From Opitutales bacterium (GTDB taxonomy: Bacteria; Verrucomicrobiota; Verrucomicrobiia; Opitutales; UBA953): DNA of 64,000 nucleotides. The notes below the pieces were generated by a model. The model saw nothing but the letters and a program-made list of their open reading frames with translations, had not been told where the DNA came from and did no database searches. This document shows, one piece after another, positions 19,652 to 30,667 of this stretch. The stretch's first letter is position 1; the number at the start of each line of letters is the position of its first letter. A program made the translations under genes and the position numbers. The DNA is taken from contig JAILGB010000020.1 of assembly GCA_024697185.1 (NCBI GenBank), forward strand, positions 1 to 64,000, given 5' to 3'.

Positions 19652-20407
19652 TTAAAGTTTTGAAGCGGCAGCCGTATCAAGAACGAACTCTGTGTCCGGA
19701 TGCTGTTGCAACCAGCTTGCCGGGCACATTTCCGACGGAGCGTCCTTGACGGAACGTTTGATAATGTCCGCCTTGTTTTCGCCCCAAGCGAGAAGGATCA
19801 CTTTTTTGGCGTCAAGAATCGTTCCGACGCCCATTGTCACCGCCGAGGTCGGGACTTCTTCGATTTTGCCATGGAAGAACAGTCTTGCATTGTCCTTGAT
19901 CGTCAATTCGTCGAGTTTGACCTGGTGGGTGCGTGTTTCGGGACCGCAGGGCGGTTCGTTAAAGCCGATATGGCCTGTGCGACCGATGCCGAGAATCTGA
20001 ATATCGACGCCGCCGGCGGCCTTGATGTCCGCATCGTATTTGGCGCAAGCCTCCGCGACTTGTTCTTGCGGCACCATTCCGTTGGGGACGTGCGTTTTGT
20101 TTTTGTCAATATCGACATGATCGAAAAGCTCGGTATTCATGAAATAACGATAGCTTTGATCGTGTGTTCCCGGGAGACCGTAATATTCATCGAGATTGAA
20201 TGTGGTCACATTTTTGAAGCTGAGGCCTTCTTCCTTGTGCAGACGGATCAACTCTTTGTAAAGCACGACAGGAGTTGAACCCGTTGCCAAGCCGAGGATG
20301 GCTTCCTTGCCCTCTGCCGCGCGAGCGCGGATGAGAGCTGCGATCTCTGCTGCGACAGCCTTGACCGCCTGTTCTTTTGTGGGGGAAACAGTAACTTTGA
20401 TACTCAT
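19652..20407 (-). CDS. nagB: glucosamine-6-phosphate deaminase
   Basis: [17 protein letters not shown]...[22 protein letters not shown]...[14 protein letters not shown]. Confidence 0.94.
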   Translation of the reverse strand: MSIKVTVSPTKEQAVKAVAAEIAALIRARAAEGKEAILGLATGSTPVVLYKELIRLHKEEGLSFKNVTTFNLDEYYGLPGTHDQSYRYFMNTELFDHVDIDKNKTHVPNGMVPQEQVAEACAKYDADIKAAGGVDIQILGIGRTGHIGFNEPPCGPETRTHQVKLDELTIKDNARLFFHGKIEEVPTSAVTMGVGTILDAKKVILLAWGENKADIIKRSVKDAPSEMCPASWLQQHPDTEFVLDTAAASKL

Positions 20408-20487
20408 GATGTTTTAGATATTTGAAATTAACTGGAGTAAGTAGAAAACATTGTAGTCTTTTCAAGCTTTCGGCGCAAATACAAAAG

Positions 20488-20540
20488 TTCCCGTTCCCGC
20501 AGAGTTTTCTATGTGAAAACGCCTATGGCGGGAACGGGAA
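20488..20540 (-). terminator. motif-pair hairpin downstream of dnaB
   Basis: 13-bp perfect stem TTCCCGTTCCCGC / GCGGGAACGGGAA with an inner GTTTTC/GAAAAC hairpin in the loop. Confidence 0.8.
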
Positions 20541-20561
20541 TTTTATTATTTTACCTATGAT

Positions 20562-22301
20562 TTAAAAATCATTGTTGTCTGCGGGGGAATTGGTGTTCCC
20601 GTCGGTAGATTTTCCAATATAGCCGTCGGGAGCGCCATCATCGTCTTTGCCTTGATGCGGGGCTTCGATAAAACGTGTAAACTGTCCGTAAAAACGGAAA
20701 AGCACATCGCCCGTCGGTCCGTTACGCTGCTTCGCGATGATCAGTTTGCGTGCGCCGTAACCGCGATTGCTCTCTTCCTGTGCCGCGAGTTCCTTGTCGC
20801 TCTTGACGTCTTTGCTGACTGCAGCATGCCTTGCCGTGTCAATCAACAGGATCACGTCCGCATCCTGTTCGATAGAGCCGGATTCGCGCAAATCGCTCGC
20901 TCTCGGCGTGCGGTCCTCCTTGTCCGATTCACGGTTGAGCTGTGCCAGGGCGATAATCGGGATTTTAAATTCTTTTGCCATCGCCTTGATCGAACGCGAA
21001 GCTTCTGCGATTTGCTGTTCGCGCGGCATTCTCGAATCCGTCCCGTTGATCAACTGCAAATAATCGATAATGATCATATCGAGTTTCTTGCGCTGGTGAA
21101 TACGGCGGGCCTTCGCCCGGATCTCCGTAATCGTCTGGCCGCCAATATCGTCAATGTCGAGTTGGCATTTGCGATAATCCTCGCCCGCCTTCATCAAACG
21201 GGCCCAACCATCTTTTCCCATCGCCTGACTTTTCATGACTTGGCGCAAATTGACACGCGCCCGCGACGCCAAAAGTCGCTGCATCAAATCCTCCGCCAAC
21301 ATTTCCAAACTGAAAAAGAGGAAATGGGGCGTCCGATCCTTGTCCCCGTCCCGTTTCAGTCGCGAACGGTAAGATTCGTCAAAAAGTGCGTTTTCGATGA
21401 TGTTGAGCGCGATTGTCGTTTTGCCCATACCCGGGCGCGCCGCCACGACAATCATCTGTCCCGCATGAAAACCGAGAGTCATTCCGTCGAGGGTCGGGAA
21501 TCCTGTCGGGACACCCAGAGCCTCCGAGCGCCCTTTTGACAGATTATACAGAATTTCATGGGTGCGATCGATAATGTTTCTGTTTTTGTCAGGATCGTTT
21601 GTGCTTGAAACCTCTTGAGTGTTTGTGTCGGTGATGCTCAAAAAGATTTTTTCCGTCGCCTCGATAATCCCCATGATCTCCTGACCGCCGTCCTGTGCTG
21701 CCTCGATGGTGCGCGCCGCCGACTGGATAAGACGCCGACGATAAAATTTTTCCTTGATAATCGAACACCAATGCCCAGTGCTGATCATTGAAGGAGAGGC
21801 TCCGGTCGCCAAATCGCCGATATAAACATAGCCTCCGGCGAGTTCCAGCATTCCGTCCGCAGCCAACTGGTCCGCCAGCGCCACCTCTTCCGCCGGTTTG
21901 TTTTTGGCGGACAACTTGCACATCGCGCCATAAATCAACTTGTGGCGCTCGTCATAAAACATCGACTCGTCCAATTTTTGAGCCTGGCAATTGACGAGAA
22001 TGGAACCGTGGCCTTCGACTGCCGCCGCCTCGTCTCTCAAAATGGACGCCAGCAAATACTGCTCCGCCTTGATGTCCGAAGGCGACTGGTTGGCGAGGAG
22101 GTCGATTTCCTGCCGCTCGTTTTCATAACGCTTGCGCCGGGCCATCTGCGCCTTTTTTGTCGCCAATGACGGCTGTTTTACCACCTTCAGGCTGCTGCCT
22201 GCCTGCTCGGCGACACCGTTTTCCCCTACAGTCGTTTCCTTTGAAAGACCGCCTTCCGGGTTCGTTCCCGCGGGAACGCCATCCGTGTTTTCCCCTTCCA
22301 T
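20562..22301 (-). CDS. dnaB: replicative DNA helicase
   Basis: AEQYLLASILRDEAA...GFPTLDGMTLGFHAGQMIVVAARPGMGKTTIALNI...IIIDYLQLI. Confidence 0.95.
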   Translation of the reverse strand: MEGENTDGVPAGTNPEGGLSKETTVGENGVAEQAGSSLKVVKQPSLATKKAQMARRKRYENERQEIDLLANQSPSDIKAEQYLLASILRDEAAAVEGHGSILVNCQAQKLDESMFYDERHKLIYGAMCKLSAKNKPAEEVALADQLAADGMLELAGGYVYIGDLATGASPSMISTGHWCSIIKEKFYRRRLIQSAARTIEAAQDGGQEIMGIIEATEKIFLSITDTNTQEVSSTNDPDKNRNIIDRTHEILYNLSKGRSEALGVPTGFPTLDGMTLGFHAGQMIVVAARPGMGKTTIALNIIENALFDESYRSRLKRDGDKDRTPHFLFFSLEMLAEDLMQRLLASRARVNLRQVMKSQAMGKDGWARLMKAGEDYRKCQLDIDDIGGQTITEIRAKARRIHQRKKLDMIIIDYLQLINGTDSRMPREQQIAEASRSIKAMAKEFKIPIIALAQLNRESDKEDRTPRASDLRESGSIEQDADVILLIDTARHAAVSKDVKSDKELAAQEESNRGYGARKLIIAKQRNGPTGDVLFRFYGQFTRFIEAPHQGKDDDGAPDGYIGKSTDGNTNSPADNNDF

Positions 22302-22311
22302 AAAAAATCGC

Positions 22312-23103
22312 TTATTTTACAATTTTCCAAATAGCGACACAATCCTTCAAAAGATCGTGCAACTGGGCGAGAGGCAACTGCGTCGCGGCGTCAGAGATGG
22401 CGTTGGCGGGATCGGGATGCGTCTCGACGAAAAGTCCTTTGGCTCCGGCGGCGACCGCCGCTCTCGAGAGTGCCGGGACAAACTCGCGCTGCCCACCGCT
22501 GGCTCCCATCATCGCGCCCGGCAACTGTACACTGTGCGTCGCATCCATAATCGACGGACGCCCGTAATTGTTCATTATTTGAAAAGAACGCATATCGACA
22601 ACAAGATTCTGATAGCCGAAACTTGTGCCGCGGTCCGTCAGCCAAACTTCTTTTGCGCCTACGGAGGTCAGTTTGTCGTTGACATAACGCATTTCCTGCG
22701 GCGAAAGAAACTGCCCCTTTTTGACGTTAACACAACGTCCCGTCTTCGCCGCAGCCACGAGCAAGTCTGTCTGCCGGCAAAGAAAAGCCGGGATCTGCAA
22801 AACATCGCAAACGCCGCCGACCTTGACGCATTGTTCCGCTTCATGGACATCTGTCAAAACCGGCAACTTATACTCTTTTTTCACCATCGACAGAAGCGCC
22901 AAACCTTCGTCAATGCCCGGTCCGCGAAGACCCGAAATCGAAGTGCGGTTCGCCTTGTCAAAAGAGCCTTTGAAAACAATCGTCAATTCCGGCATCGCAG
23001 CTTGAATCCGGCAAAGCTCCTCCGCCACCGTTCTGCAAACATTCTCATTTTCGAGGGAACAGGGACCTGCAATTAACAAAAATTTCTTTGAATCATAAAT
23101 CAT
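22312..23103 (-). CDS. kdsA: 3-deoxy-8-phosphooctulonate synthase
   Basis: [15 protein letters not shown]...[20 protein letters not shown]...TDVHE...[11 protein letters not shown]. Start set to MIYDSKKF. Confidence 0.93.
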   Translation of the reverse strand: MIYDSKKFLLIAGPCSLENENVCRTVAEELCRIQAAMPELTIVFKGSFDKANRTSISGLRGPGIDEGLALLSMVKKEYKLPVLTDVHEAEQCVKVGGVCDVLQIPAFLCRQTDLLVAAAKTGRCVNVKKGQFLSPQEMRYVNDKLTSVGAKEVWLTDRGTSFGYQNLVVDMRSFQIMNNYGRPSIMDATHSVQLPGAMMGASGGQREFVPALSRAAVAAGAKGLFVETHPDPANAISDAATQLPLAQLHDLLKDCVAIWKIVK

Positions 23104-23215
23104 AACAAAATTTATATTAATTGCCGTTCCCGAAGCGAGCAACGAATAATTTTTGACAAAATATCAACATTTTTCACACATTAAAAAAATCTAAAACGGC
23201 GTTCCCGAAAAAAAA

Positions 23216-23247
23216 TCGTTCCCGCGGCAAAATGCTCACGGGAACGA
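23216..23247 (-). terminator. motif-pair terminator downstream of the UspA-like gene
   Basis: 9-bp perfect stem TCGTTCCCG / CGGGAACGA. Minus strand continues with an 8-T run (TTTTTTTT). Confidence 0.8.
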
Positions 23248-23271
23248 GAAATAAAAATGAGACTTTTTGTC

Positions 23272-24135
23272 TTAATGGAACAGCAAAAACGGAACGAGGC
23301 AGCGGCGAACCACCTCCGTGGTTGTCGAACCGATGATGAATTCTCTGATTTTCGAATGTCCGTAAGCGCCCATCAAAATGCAGGTGATGGCGTTTGTTTT
23401 CGCGTAAGTTTGAATCGCTTCGGCGGGAACGCCCGAAAGCATCTGCACCTTCAGACGATAATTACCGCCGGAAAGCTGCTTTTCGATCTCTGTCAGCCGT
23501 TTCGAAATTTCCTCTTCCCTGCCCGGCTTGGCGACAGATACGAGGTGAATCTCCTGGTCAAAAAACTTTTTGTTTTCCTCCAAAAACACCAGGGCCTTTT
23601 CCGCCGACACGCCGCCATCATATGCAAAAAGCAAGCGTTCCTGATTGATAAACTCGCGATTGACGACAAAACACGGCAGATCCGTCGTCCGGATAATCCG
23701 TTCCAGATTGCTTCCCAAAAATCCTTTTGCAAAATTGCAGTTTTCTCCGCGTTTGCCGATAATGATATTTTTAATATTCTTGTTTTCCTCGCAAACTTCC
23801 TGGATCACATCAAGCAAATCTCCGATACGATGGACGCAGCGGATGCGGTCGCCGATGCCGGCGTCCTCAAAACTTTTTTTCACGAAATCCGCAATCACCG
23901 TCGCTTTTTTGTTTTCAATCTCCCGCAACTGTTCCGCCACTCCGGAATAATTTTGAGTTCCTAAAACGCCTCCGAAATCGCCGAATGTCGGCAAATCGTA
24001 ATTGATGAGTTCGGAAACATAAAGCGCCGTCACCTTGCGACCTGTTTTTTTTGAAATCCAAATCGCATATTTCGTGACAACTTGTCCATATTGCGAACCG
24101 TCGACGCAAATTAAAATTTCGGCATTTTCGTCCAT
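23272..24135 (-). CDS. universal stress protein (tandem UspA-like domains)
   Basis: ILICVDGSQYGQVVTKYAIWIS..., IIIGKRG, ...CILMGAYGHSKIREFIIGSTTTEVVRRC. Confidence 0.88.
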   Translation of the reverse strand: MDENAEILICVDGSQYGQVVTKYAIWISKKTGRKVTALYVSELINYDLPTFGDFGGVLGTQNYSGVAEQLREIENKKATVIADFVKKSFEDAGIGDRIRCVHRIGDLLDVIQEVCEENKNIKNIIIGKRGENCNFAKGFLGSNLERIIRTTDLPCFVVNREFINQERLLFAYDGGVSAEKALVFLEENKKFFDQEIHLVSVAKPGREEEISKRLTEIEKQLSGGNYRLKVQMLSGVPAEAIQTYAKTNAITCILMGAYGHSKIREFIIGSTTTEVVRRCLVPFLLFH

Positions 24136-24211
24136 AACTTAGAGGGGGTTGGGGTTTACGCCTAAATAATAGCACCAAAAAGACAGACCTGACAATAATT
24201 TTGTCAAAAAC

Positions 24212-26746
24212 TCAATCTTCTTTGAGTGCGAACAACGATTCCAAGGTCGGATAAAATTGGGACCATTTTGAAATATCGATATTGTTTTCAATCAACGAGC
24301 TGAATATTTCGCGCTTTGACTGCTTCAGCTGCTCGATGCGCTCTTCGATCGTTCCCGCCGCAATCATCCGATAGACGAAAACGCGTCGTGTCTGTCCGAT
24401 TCTGTGAACACGGTCGATCGCCTGCTCTTCAACTGCCGGATTCCACCAGGGGTCGAGCAGGAAGACATATTCCGCGCTCGTCAGCGTCAAACCGGTGCCG
24501 CCCGCGCGAAGACTGATGAGAAAAATAGCGGGTCCCTTGCATTCTTGAAATTGTTTTACGGGTTCCGCGCGATCCGTCGTCTCCCCGGTGATTTTAAAAA
24601 ACGGCACGGAGGGGAAGCGTTCCCGCAAATAATGTTCCGCATGATTGAGAAACTTTACAAACTGGCTGAAAATTACAATATGCCCGCCGTTATCGACAAT
24701 CTCCTCGACGCGCTCGGAAAGTGCCGCAAGCTTGCCCGAAGCCTCCTCCGCCGGCAAAAGTTCGTTCCCGCGCAACAAATGCAAATCACAGGCGGCCTGA
24801 CGCAGGCGCAGTAAAAGCGTGAGGAAATTAAGCGATTTTTTGTGATAGATTTCAGAAATGTTTTTATCGCCGTATTCGTTGACTCCGTGGCGGGCGATCG
24901 TCTCATAGGACTCGCGCTGACGCTCTGTCAAGGGACAATAAAGGACATTCAAGACTTTTTCCGGCAAGTCCTTCGCGACCTCTTCCTTGCTGCGGCGCAA
25001 AATAAACGGCGCGATCTGCGTGCGCAACTTTTCCAACTGTTCCGAATCCTCTTCTCCGGCACCCTCCAAATCTGTGCGACGCCCCAGCAAACCCGGCATC
25101 AAAAATCTAAAAATCGTCCACAGGTCAAGATTGCGGTTTTCAATCGGCGTTCCCGTGAGCGCAATACGATACTTCGACTTTATCTCCATTACCGCATGCG
25201 CGATTTTTGTCGTCGGATTTTTAATGAATTGCGCCTCGTCAAGCACCGCGTAAGTATAGTGACGACGGCACAAGCGACGGCGATTGTTGCGAAAATAGCC
25301 GTAGCTCGTCAAAAAAACTCCGGATTTGACGGGAACGTTTTTTTGCAAAGTTCCCCAAACGGAAACAGGCATATCGGGGAAAAATTTGAGAATCTCATTT
25401 TTCCACACGGGAACGACCGACGCGGGACAAATAATCAAAGCCGTCTTGGTTTTCTTGGGATCGAGGGCGATGACAGAAAGGATTTGCAAAGTCTTCCCCA
25501 AGCCCATTTCGTCCGCCAAAAGCGGGTGCACGCCGCAATCGAGCATCTTTTTTATCCAGGCGACGCCACGCGTCTGATAAGGGCGCAAATAATCCGGCGT
25601 TCCCGCGGGCGCTTCGCCTTCTTTTAAAAAGCGTTTTTTCCAACGTGTCAATTTTTTGTCGGCAATCAGATTTTTTGACGACTCGCCGTTATAGAGCGAC
25701 AAGAGCGAATAAATCGGCAGCTCCTTGTCCTCTTTTTCTTCCCAGTCGGCAAGGAACTCCAAATCTCGGGAGCGCAATTTGATGCGGCCGTATTCCGGCA
25801 GATAAATGCCGTCTTCACGATTTTTCAACAAAAGCCGGCTTTCCTTGTCCGACAAAACTTTTCCGTTATACGACAAAAGATAATGCAGCGAAAAAGAATT
25901 TTTGTGTGCGCTGCTCAACTTTGCAAGCGTATCGACCTCTGTTGCCGCCTGATTAAAAATCCCGAATAATTTTTTCGCGCCGTCGATGTCGGGAAACGCC
26001 TGTTCCCAGGATTTTAAAAAATTGCGAACGAAAATCTCAATCTTTGACATTTCGCAAAGTTCATAAACGCGATTTCGCGAATTGAAAACGAAGCCGGCTT
26101 TATGGGCGAAGCTCCCCAGTTTCAGCAAACTCCTCCGGTCTTCGCTCGTCAAAACGATTCCGGCGTCCGAAAGTTTTGACAATGCGCTGATCGGGGAACG
26201 TTTTTCATCCTCAAAAACAAATTGCGCGCTCAAAATCAGCAGCGTCTCCTCGAGCTTAAAGAAAAGTTTTAAAGTCTTCTTTTCTTCGACAAGAGATTTT
26301 CCCTCGGGAACGGCCGTTTTCTCGGGAACGGATTTTTCTGCGGGAGCGCTATCCGCCTTCTCCTCCTTCGCCACGAGTTTCGGGCTTTCTTCCGCCAAAA
26401 ATTCCTCGACAAAATAAACGGCGGCCACAGCAAGACCTGCGCGCATTTCAAAAGGAAGATCCGCCGGGCTTTGCCATTTTAACCGCCGCGTATTTTTTTC
26501 CGCCGACAAAAGGATCTTCACATCGCCGATATTTTCCAGTCTGAAAACAATCGTCGCCGTCCAAAGTCCGAGAGTCAAAGCATAGGCATGGGGAATCTCC
26601 CGATAAAGGCGACGACCGTTTTTCAAAAAAGCCGCGGGAACGAAATCCTCTTCCCAATTTCCGTTTTCCCGACAATCCAAAATCTCGCTCCAAGATAAAA
26701 TTGAAGCTGCAGAATAAGATTTTTGAGTGCGGGGAACGTAAAACAT
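24212..26746 (-). CDS. SNF2/SWI2-family DEAD-like helicase
   Basis: LRPYQTRGVAWIKKMLDCGVHPLLADEMGLGKTLQ...LDEAQFIKN...ALTGTPIENR...SLRAGGTGLTLTSAEYVFLLDPWWNPAVEEQAIDRVHRIGQTR. Confidence 0.94.
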   Translation of the reverse strand: MFYVPRTQKSYSAASILSWSEILDCRENGNWEEDFVPAAFLKNGRRLYREIPHAYALTLGLWTATIVFRLENIGDVKILLSAEKNTRRLKWQSPADLPFEMRAGLAVAAVYFVEEFLAEESPKLVAKEEKADSAPAEKSVPEKTAVPEGKSLVEEKKTLKLFFKLEETLLILSAQFVFEDEKRSPISALSKLSDAGIVLTSEDRRSLLKLGSFAHKAGFVFNSRNRVYELCEMSKIEIFVRNFLKSWEQAFPDIDGAKKLFGIFNQAATEVDTLAKLSSAHKNSFSLHYLLSYNGKVLSDKESRLLLKNREDGIYLPEYGRIKLRSRDLEFLADWEEKEDKELPIYSLLSLYNGESSKNLIADKKLTRWKKRFLKEGEAPAGTPDYLRPYQTRGVAWIKKMLDCGVHPLLADEMGLGKTLQILSVIALDPKKTKTALIICPASVVPVWKNEILKFFPDMPVSVWGTLQKNVPVKSGVFLTSYGYFRNNRRRLCRRHYTYAVLDEAQFIKNPTTKIAHAVMEIKSKYRIALTGTPIENRNLDLWTIFRFLMPGLLGRRTDLEGAGEEDSEQLEKLRTQIAPFILRRSKEEVAKDLPEKVLNVLYCPLTERQRESYETIARHGVNEYGDKNISEIYHKKSLNFLTLLLRLRQAACDLHLLRGNELLPAEEASGKLAALSERVEEIVDNGGHIVIFSQFVKFLNHAEHYLRERFPSVPFFKITGETTDRAEPVKQFQECKGPAIFLISLRAGGTGLTLTSAEYVFLLDPWWNPAVEEQAIDRVHRIGQTRRVFVYRMIAAGTIEERIEQLKQSKREIFSSLIENNIDISKWSQFYPTLESLFALKED

Positions 26747-26799
26747 AAAAACCTATTAAAATATTATAACATTCCAATATAACAATTTTAATAAAAAAA

Positions 26800-26830
26800 T
26801 CGTTCCCGCGAATTGTCTTCACGGGAACGA
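26800..26830 (-). terminator. motif-pair terminator downstream of the DUF481-like gene
   Basis: 9-bp perfect stem TCGTTCCCG / CGGGAACGA. Minus strand continues with a T7 run. Confidence 0.8.
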
Positions 26831-26853
26831 CACTTCTTCAGATTTTTATCCGA

Positions 26854-27936
26854 TTATTTCCAAGAAAAGACCAAGGAAGCGTAATAATACGTATCGAGAT
26901 GATCCTTGTTGACCATGAGCGAACGGTATTCGTTTTTGACTCCGACACGAAAATAAAGCATCGGATCGTCCTGCATCTGGTGTTGGAAATAGGTTTCGTG
27001 GGTAATCAAATAATTGCCCGTGAAATCCTCAAAAGCCGGCGTATAGGTGATTTCTGTCACGATTTTGCTGTTTTCCCAGTCGTATTCGTGGCTGAGCCCA
27101 AAATCCAAGCCGAGGGAATTTGTCGAATCGTGCGTTTCTCCGACAGCCCATGTTCCCATGTAATCCTTGTATTTTTCATAACGGTAGGAAAGACCGCCGC
27201 GCACCGAAAGCTTCCAATTGTCTTCCTTGATGATGTTCCAACCAAACCCTGCCGCCGAAGTGTCAAAAAATTTCGTATTGGCGGCGCGGTCAAAACCCAA
27301 ATCCGTGCGGGTGTACCAGAAAAACGGATCGTAAAAATCCGATTTGAAATCGAATCCGACATGCAGATTGTCCGAGGATTTTGTCCAATCGCCCGTCACC
27401 GGATCTTTGGATTTCCCGTAGTAATATTTTGCATAGAGTTTGAGGGAATTGACATCGTTTGCTGTCAAAGACTCGATAAACGCGTTCCCGTTGACGGCTT
27501 CCGTGTTGCCGGTCTGTCCCGTGATGCCGAGACCGGCGTCAACCGTTGTCTTATATTCTTTTTTTGCCGCGGCTTTTGCCTCGGGGCTGTCTTCCGGCTT
27601 TGTCCATGAAGAGTCAATGTCGTCCAAAGCGACAGCTGTCGCACCGATCAAAACCGTACCTGCCTGTGAATTTTCAAGTGTGGAAATGCTGCCGTTCAGG
27701 GTTTCCCCGTCCTTGGTGCGCACCGAAAACGACCCCGTCGAGTTTAAGACGATAATATCCGATGTCTTGATCGTAATCGCTTCGGCGGAACTTGCCGAAT
27801 CGAGCTTGACCGTATCCGCGTCAAGCGAGGTGACAGTGCCGACATAGACAGAACCGTCCGTCGTTCGGACTTCGTCCGCAAACGCAAACGAAGCCATTGC
27901 CGCGGCACTAAGCGTAATCATTGTTATCTTTTTCAT
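26854..27936 (-). CDS. DUF481-family outer-membrane-type protein
   Basis: Signal peptide; VDAGLGITGQTGNTEAVNGNAFIES...; beta-rich C-terminus ending in an aromatic-rich strand (YYASLVFSWK). Confidence 0.8.
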   Translation of the reverse strand: MKKITMITLSAAAMASFAFADEVRTTDGSVYVGTVTSLDADTVKLDSASSAEAITIKTSDIIVLNSTGSFSVRTKDGETLNGSISTLENSQAGTVLIGATAVALDDIDSSWTKPEDSPEAKAAAKKEYKTTVDAGLGITGQTGNTEAVNGNAFIESLTANDVNSLKLYAKYYYGKSKDPVTGDWTKSSDNLHVGFDFKSDFYDPFFWYTRTDLGFDRAANTKFFDTSAAGFGWNIIKEDNWKLSVRGGLSYRYEKYKDYMGTWAVGETHDSTNSLGLDFGLSHEYDWENSKIVTEITYTPAFEDFTGNYLITHETYFQHQMQDDPMLYFRVGVKNEYRSLMVNKDHLDTYYYASLVFSWK

Positions 27937-28030
27937 AAAACTAATCGTAATTGAATTAAAACTTCTTAAAATATAATTCCGTTCCCGTGACCGGTAAATA
28001 AAAATTTGACGCGCGAGCGATTCAAATCCG

Positions 28031-29503
28031 CTATGCGACGCGCTCCGCGATCAAGGGCAAATCCACCGGGCGCTTGGGGGCAAGACGATAGGCGTAGCGG
28101 AAATACTCCATGGCTCGCGCCAAATTGGCTTCGTCATTGTAGCGGATTTCAAAAAGCGCTTCGCCCTGCTTGACCTGATACCCGACTTTGCGAAGTCCGC
28201 AAACGCCGACCGCCGGATCGAGCGTGCCGTCTTTCCGGCGAGCCAGTTCGTAAACGCCCTTAGCGATAAGCAGCGGATTGATTTGATGGACATATCCGCG
28301 TTTTGCCGCACAGGAATGCTTAACCTTTGTCGCCGGCTTGAAAAGTTTCTGTTCTTTTAACCAATCAAAACTTTCGCCTGCTCCAGCCTTGACCGCCGCA
28401 TCATATTTGGCGACCAAATCCGTCAGCCACTCTGTCGAGCCGCCCTGTTTTTCGATCATTTCCTTAAATTTCTTAAGGCCGAGACGGTTGCGAATCGTGC
28501 GCTCGACCATCTGTTTCGCCGAAAGCGTCGAACCCGCGACACCCGCAAGACGAACCATCTCCTTGCCGAATTCCTGCAAGAGTTCCTGGCTGTTCGCCAA
28601 ATACGCATAGCGCGACTTCGGTGTCAGATTGAGCCCGCAACCGCAGAGGATTTGAACAGTCTCAATAATCTCCATTCCCGTGCCGACCATGTCTCCGAGC
28701 GGCTGGTTGGCATCGGTAACGAGCGCGACCGATTTGCGCTTCATCCCCTTGGCCACACGGGTCAGAAAACGCGCCAAAAGCTTGGCTTGCTCCAAATCGT
28801 GAACATAAGAGCCGCTGCCCCATTTGAGGTCGATAATCAAACCGTCACTGTCCTCCGCATATTTGCGCGAAAGGATACTGCAGGTCAGCAAATGCAAATT
28901 TTCGTCTGTCACCGTCTCTTTTCTCAAAACAGACAGCGCGCCGTCAACCGGGGAGATATCCTCGGATTTCCGCACAATGCCCGTCCCAACCTTTCCGATC
29001 AGCTTGGCATAGTCCGAATGCGAGTATTCCGTGTTGAATCCGGGAATGGCCTTAACCTTGTCAATCAAAGAAATAACCGTGCTCTCATCTTGCGAAACCA
29101 TCATCGGGACCACGACATCGTTGGCGGCACCGACAACAGCCAATGCCAAAGAAACCTTGTCTCCTACACCGCCCGTCGAAGTTTTGGAAACCTTGGGATC
29201 CGTAATCTTGGCAAACTCGATATCCATCGTCGTTCCCGAAAACATCATCTCCTCGGAAAATGCCGCCATCTCCGCTCCCGAAAGCGACTTGAAATAAATC
29301 GCCATCAACAGCGCGGACTGTTGCGACACTGGCATGTCGCCTTTCATAATCGCATCCACAATCGTCCGGATCTCCGGCTTTGTAAACTCGTTCCCGTCAC
29401 GTTTTTTTGCAATAAGAGCGGCATATTGTTCTATTTTTTCTTCTGACACCGCTGGATTCGTTGAGACTTTTTTCGAGTTCCCCGTCGATTTTTTTGTGGA
29501 CAT
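28031..29503 (-). CDS. deoA: pyrimidine-nucleoside / thymidine phosphorylase
   Basis: EIRTIVDAIMKGDMPVSQQSALLMAI...KTSTGGVGDKVSLALA...SLIDKVKAIPGFNTEYS. Confidence 0.88.
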   Translation of the reverse strand: MSTKKSTGNSKKVSTNPAVSEEKIEQYAALIAKKRDGNEFTKPEIRTIVDAIMKGDMPVSQQSALLMAIYFKSLSGAEMAAFSEEMMFSGTTMDIEFAKITDPKVSKTSTGGVGDKVSLALAVVGAANDVVVPMMVSQDESTVISLIDKVKAIPGFNTEYSHSDYAKLIGKVGTGIVRKSEDISPVDGALSVLRKETVTDENLHLLTCSILSRKYAEDSDGLIIDLKWGSGSYVHDLEQAKLLARFLTRVAKGMKRKSVALVTDANQPLGDMVGTGMEIIETVQILCGCGLNLTPKSRYAYLANSQELLQEFGKEMVRLAGVAGSTLSAKQMVERTIRNRLGLKKFKEMIEKQGGSTEWLTDLVAKYDAAVKAGAGESFDWLKEQKLFKPATKVKHSCAAKRGYVHQINPLLIAKGVYELARRKDGTLDPAVGVCGLRKVGYQVKQGEALFEIRYNDEANLARAMEYFRYAYRLAPKRPVDLPLIAERVA

Positions 29504-29687
29504 GATTTGTTCTTTTTTTGGATTTGTTATTAAATTACAGGCATAGAATGCCCTTAAACTATTAAAGCATATTTTTTACAATCTTTCAAGCAAAAAAACT
29601 TTTAAAAAATATCAGCATTTTTTAATATTTTTCTTGTCTAAAATATCTTCAAATAAAATTATGATAAAGCAAATCTTTTACAAAAAA

Positions 29688-29716
29688 GCGTTCCCGCGAA
29701 AAATCCGCGGGAACGC
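29688..29716 (-). terminator. motif-pair terminator downstream of the nanA-like gene
   Basis: 11-bp perfect stem GCGTTCCCGCG / CGCGGGAACGC, 7-nt loop, T-runs on both sides. Confidence 0.88.
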
Positions 29717-29738
29717 CATTTTTTTCTACAGTGTCGAT

Positions 29739-30629
29739 TTATTTGATCAACGGTTTTGCACGTTTGACGCAATCGCCTTTTTGCGCAGGTGTCAGGCAGG
29801 TCAACGGCGGACGGACACCGCCCATGTCGAGACCATGGCACTTCATAATCGCCTTGCCGCCGACAACGCCTCCGTATTGAACGAGGATGTCAACGATTTT
29901 GCAGACTTTTGCCATACCTGCATCGACAGCCTTCTGATCGCCTTTCTTATAAGCGTCCCAGATTCTGTAGTAAAGCGGAGCCGCATAATTGTAGGTCGAT
30001 CCGATCGCGGATTTCGCACCGCAGGCGAGCGCGCCCGCAAACCATTCATCGACACCCCATGTGATGTCAAATTTGCCGTTGCAGGCACGGATACAGCGCT
30101 GGTACATGTAAAGATCGGGATAATTGAACTTGATGCCGGCGAGATTTTTAATTTTGCCGTTCGCCTTAATCAGAAACTGCTCCATATCAAAATTCACACC
30201 CGACATGCCGGTGTGGTAATAGTAGAAAGGAAGTTTTGGCGCTGCGACAAGCACTGCGTTCAAATAATCGATCAGCGCGTCGATTGAACCCGGCTTGAAG
30301 AAGTTGGGCGGAACAATCGAAGTCGCATCAAGTTTGAGTTCCTGCGCATAAGCGGCAAGCTCTTTGGCATCGGTAATCGACAGAGCGCCGACGTGAGCGA
30401 TGATAAAAAGTTTGCCTTTGCCGTAATCCGCCCAAGCTTTCATCACGCTTTTGCGTTCTTCGACGGAGCAACAGATGCCCTCGCCGGTCGTGCCGCAAAT
30501 ATAAGCGCCTTTGACACCCTGTTTGACCAAGAGGTCGATTTGTTTGGGGATCAGCTTCAGATTCACCGATCCGTCAGGATTAAACGGCGTATGCGGAGCT
30601 GCAATGAGACCTTCTAATTTTTTTGCCAT
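29739..30629 (-). CDS. nanA: N-acetylneuraminate lyase / dihydrodipicolinate synthase family
   Basis: LIAAPHTPFNPDGSVNLKLIPKQIDLLVKQGVKGAYICGTTGEGICCSVEERK...YYYHTGMSGV...IKNLAGIKFN. Confidence 0.85.
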   Translation of the reverse strand: MAKKLEGLIAAPHTPFNPDGSVNLKLIPKQIDLLVKQGVKGAYICGTTGEGICCSVEERKSVMKAWADYGKGKLFIIAHVGALSITDAKELAAYAQELKLDATSIVPPNFFKPGSIDALIDYLNAVLVAAPKLPFYYYHTGMSGVNFDMEQFLIKANGKIKNLAGIKFNYPDLYMYQRCIRACNGKFDITWGVDEWFAGALACGAKSAIGSTYNYAAPLYYRIWDAYKKGDQKAVDAGMAKVCKIVDILVQYGGVVGGKAIMKCHGLDMGGVRPPLTCLTPAQKGDCVKRAKPLIK

Positions 30630-30667
30630 ATATTTTTAATTTTTTTGGAGGTTAATAAAAAAGGGGA

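Noticed and set aside
20652-21539. Plus-strand 295-aa ORF opposite dnaB
   Set aside because: Shadow ORF in a biased-composition gene. dnaB motifs are unambiguous on the other strand.
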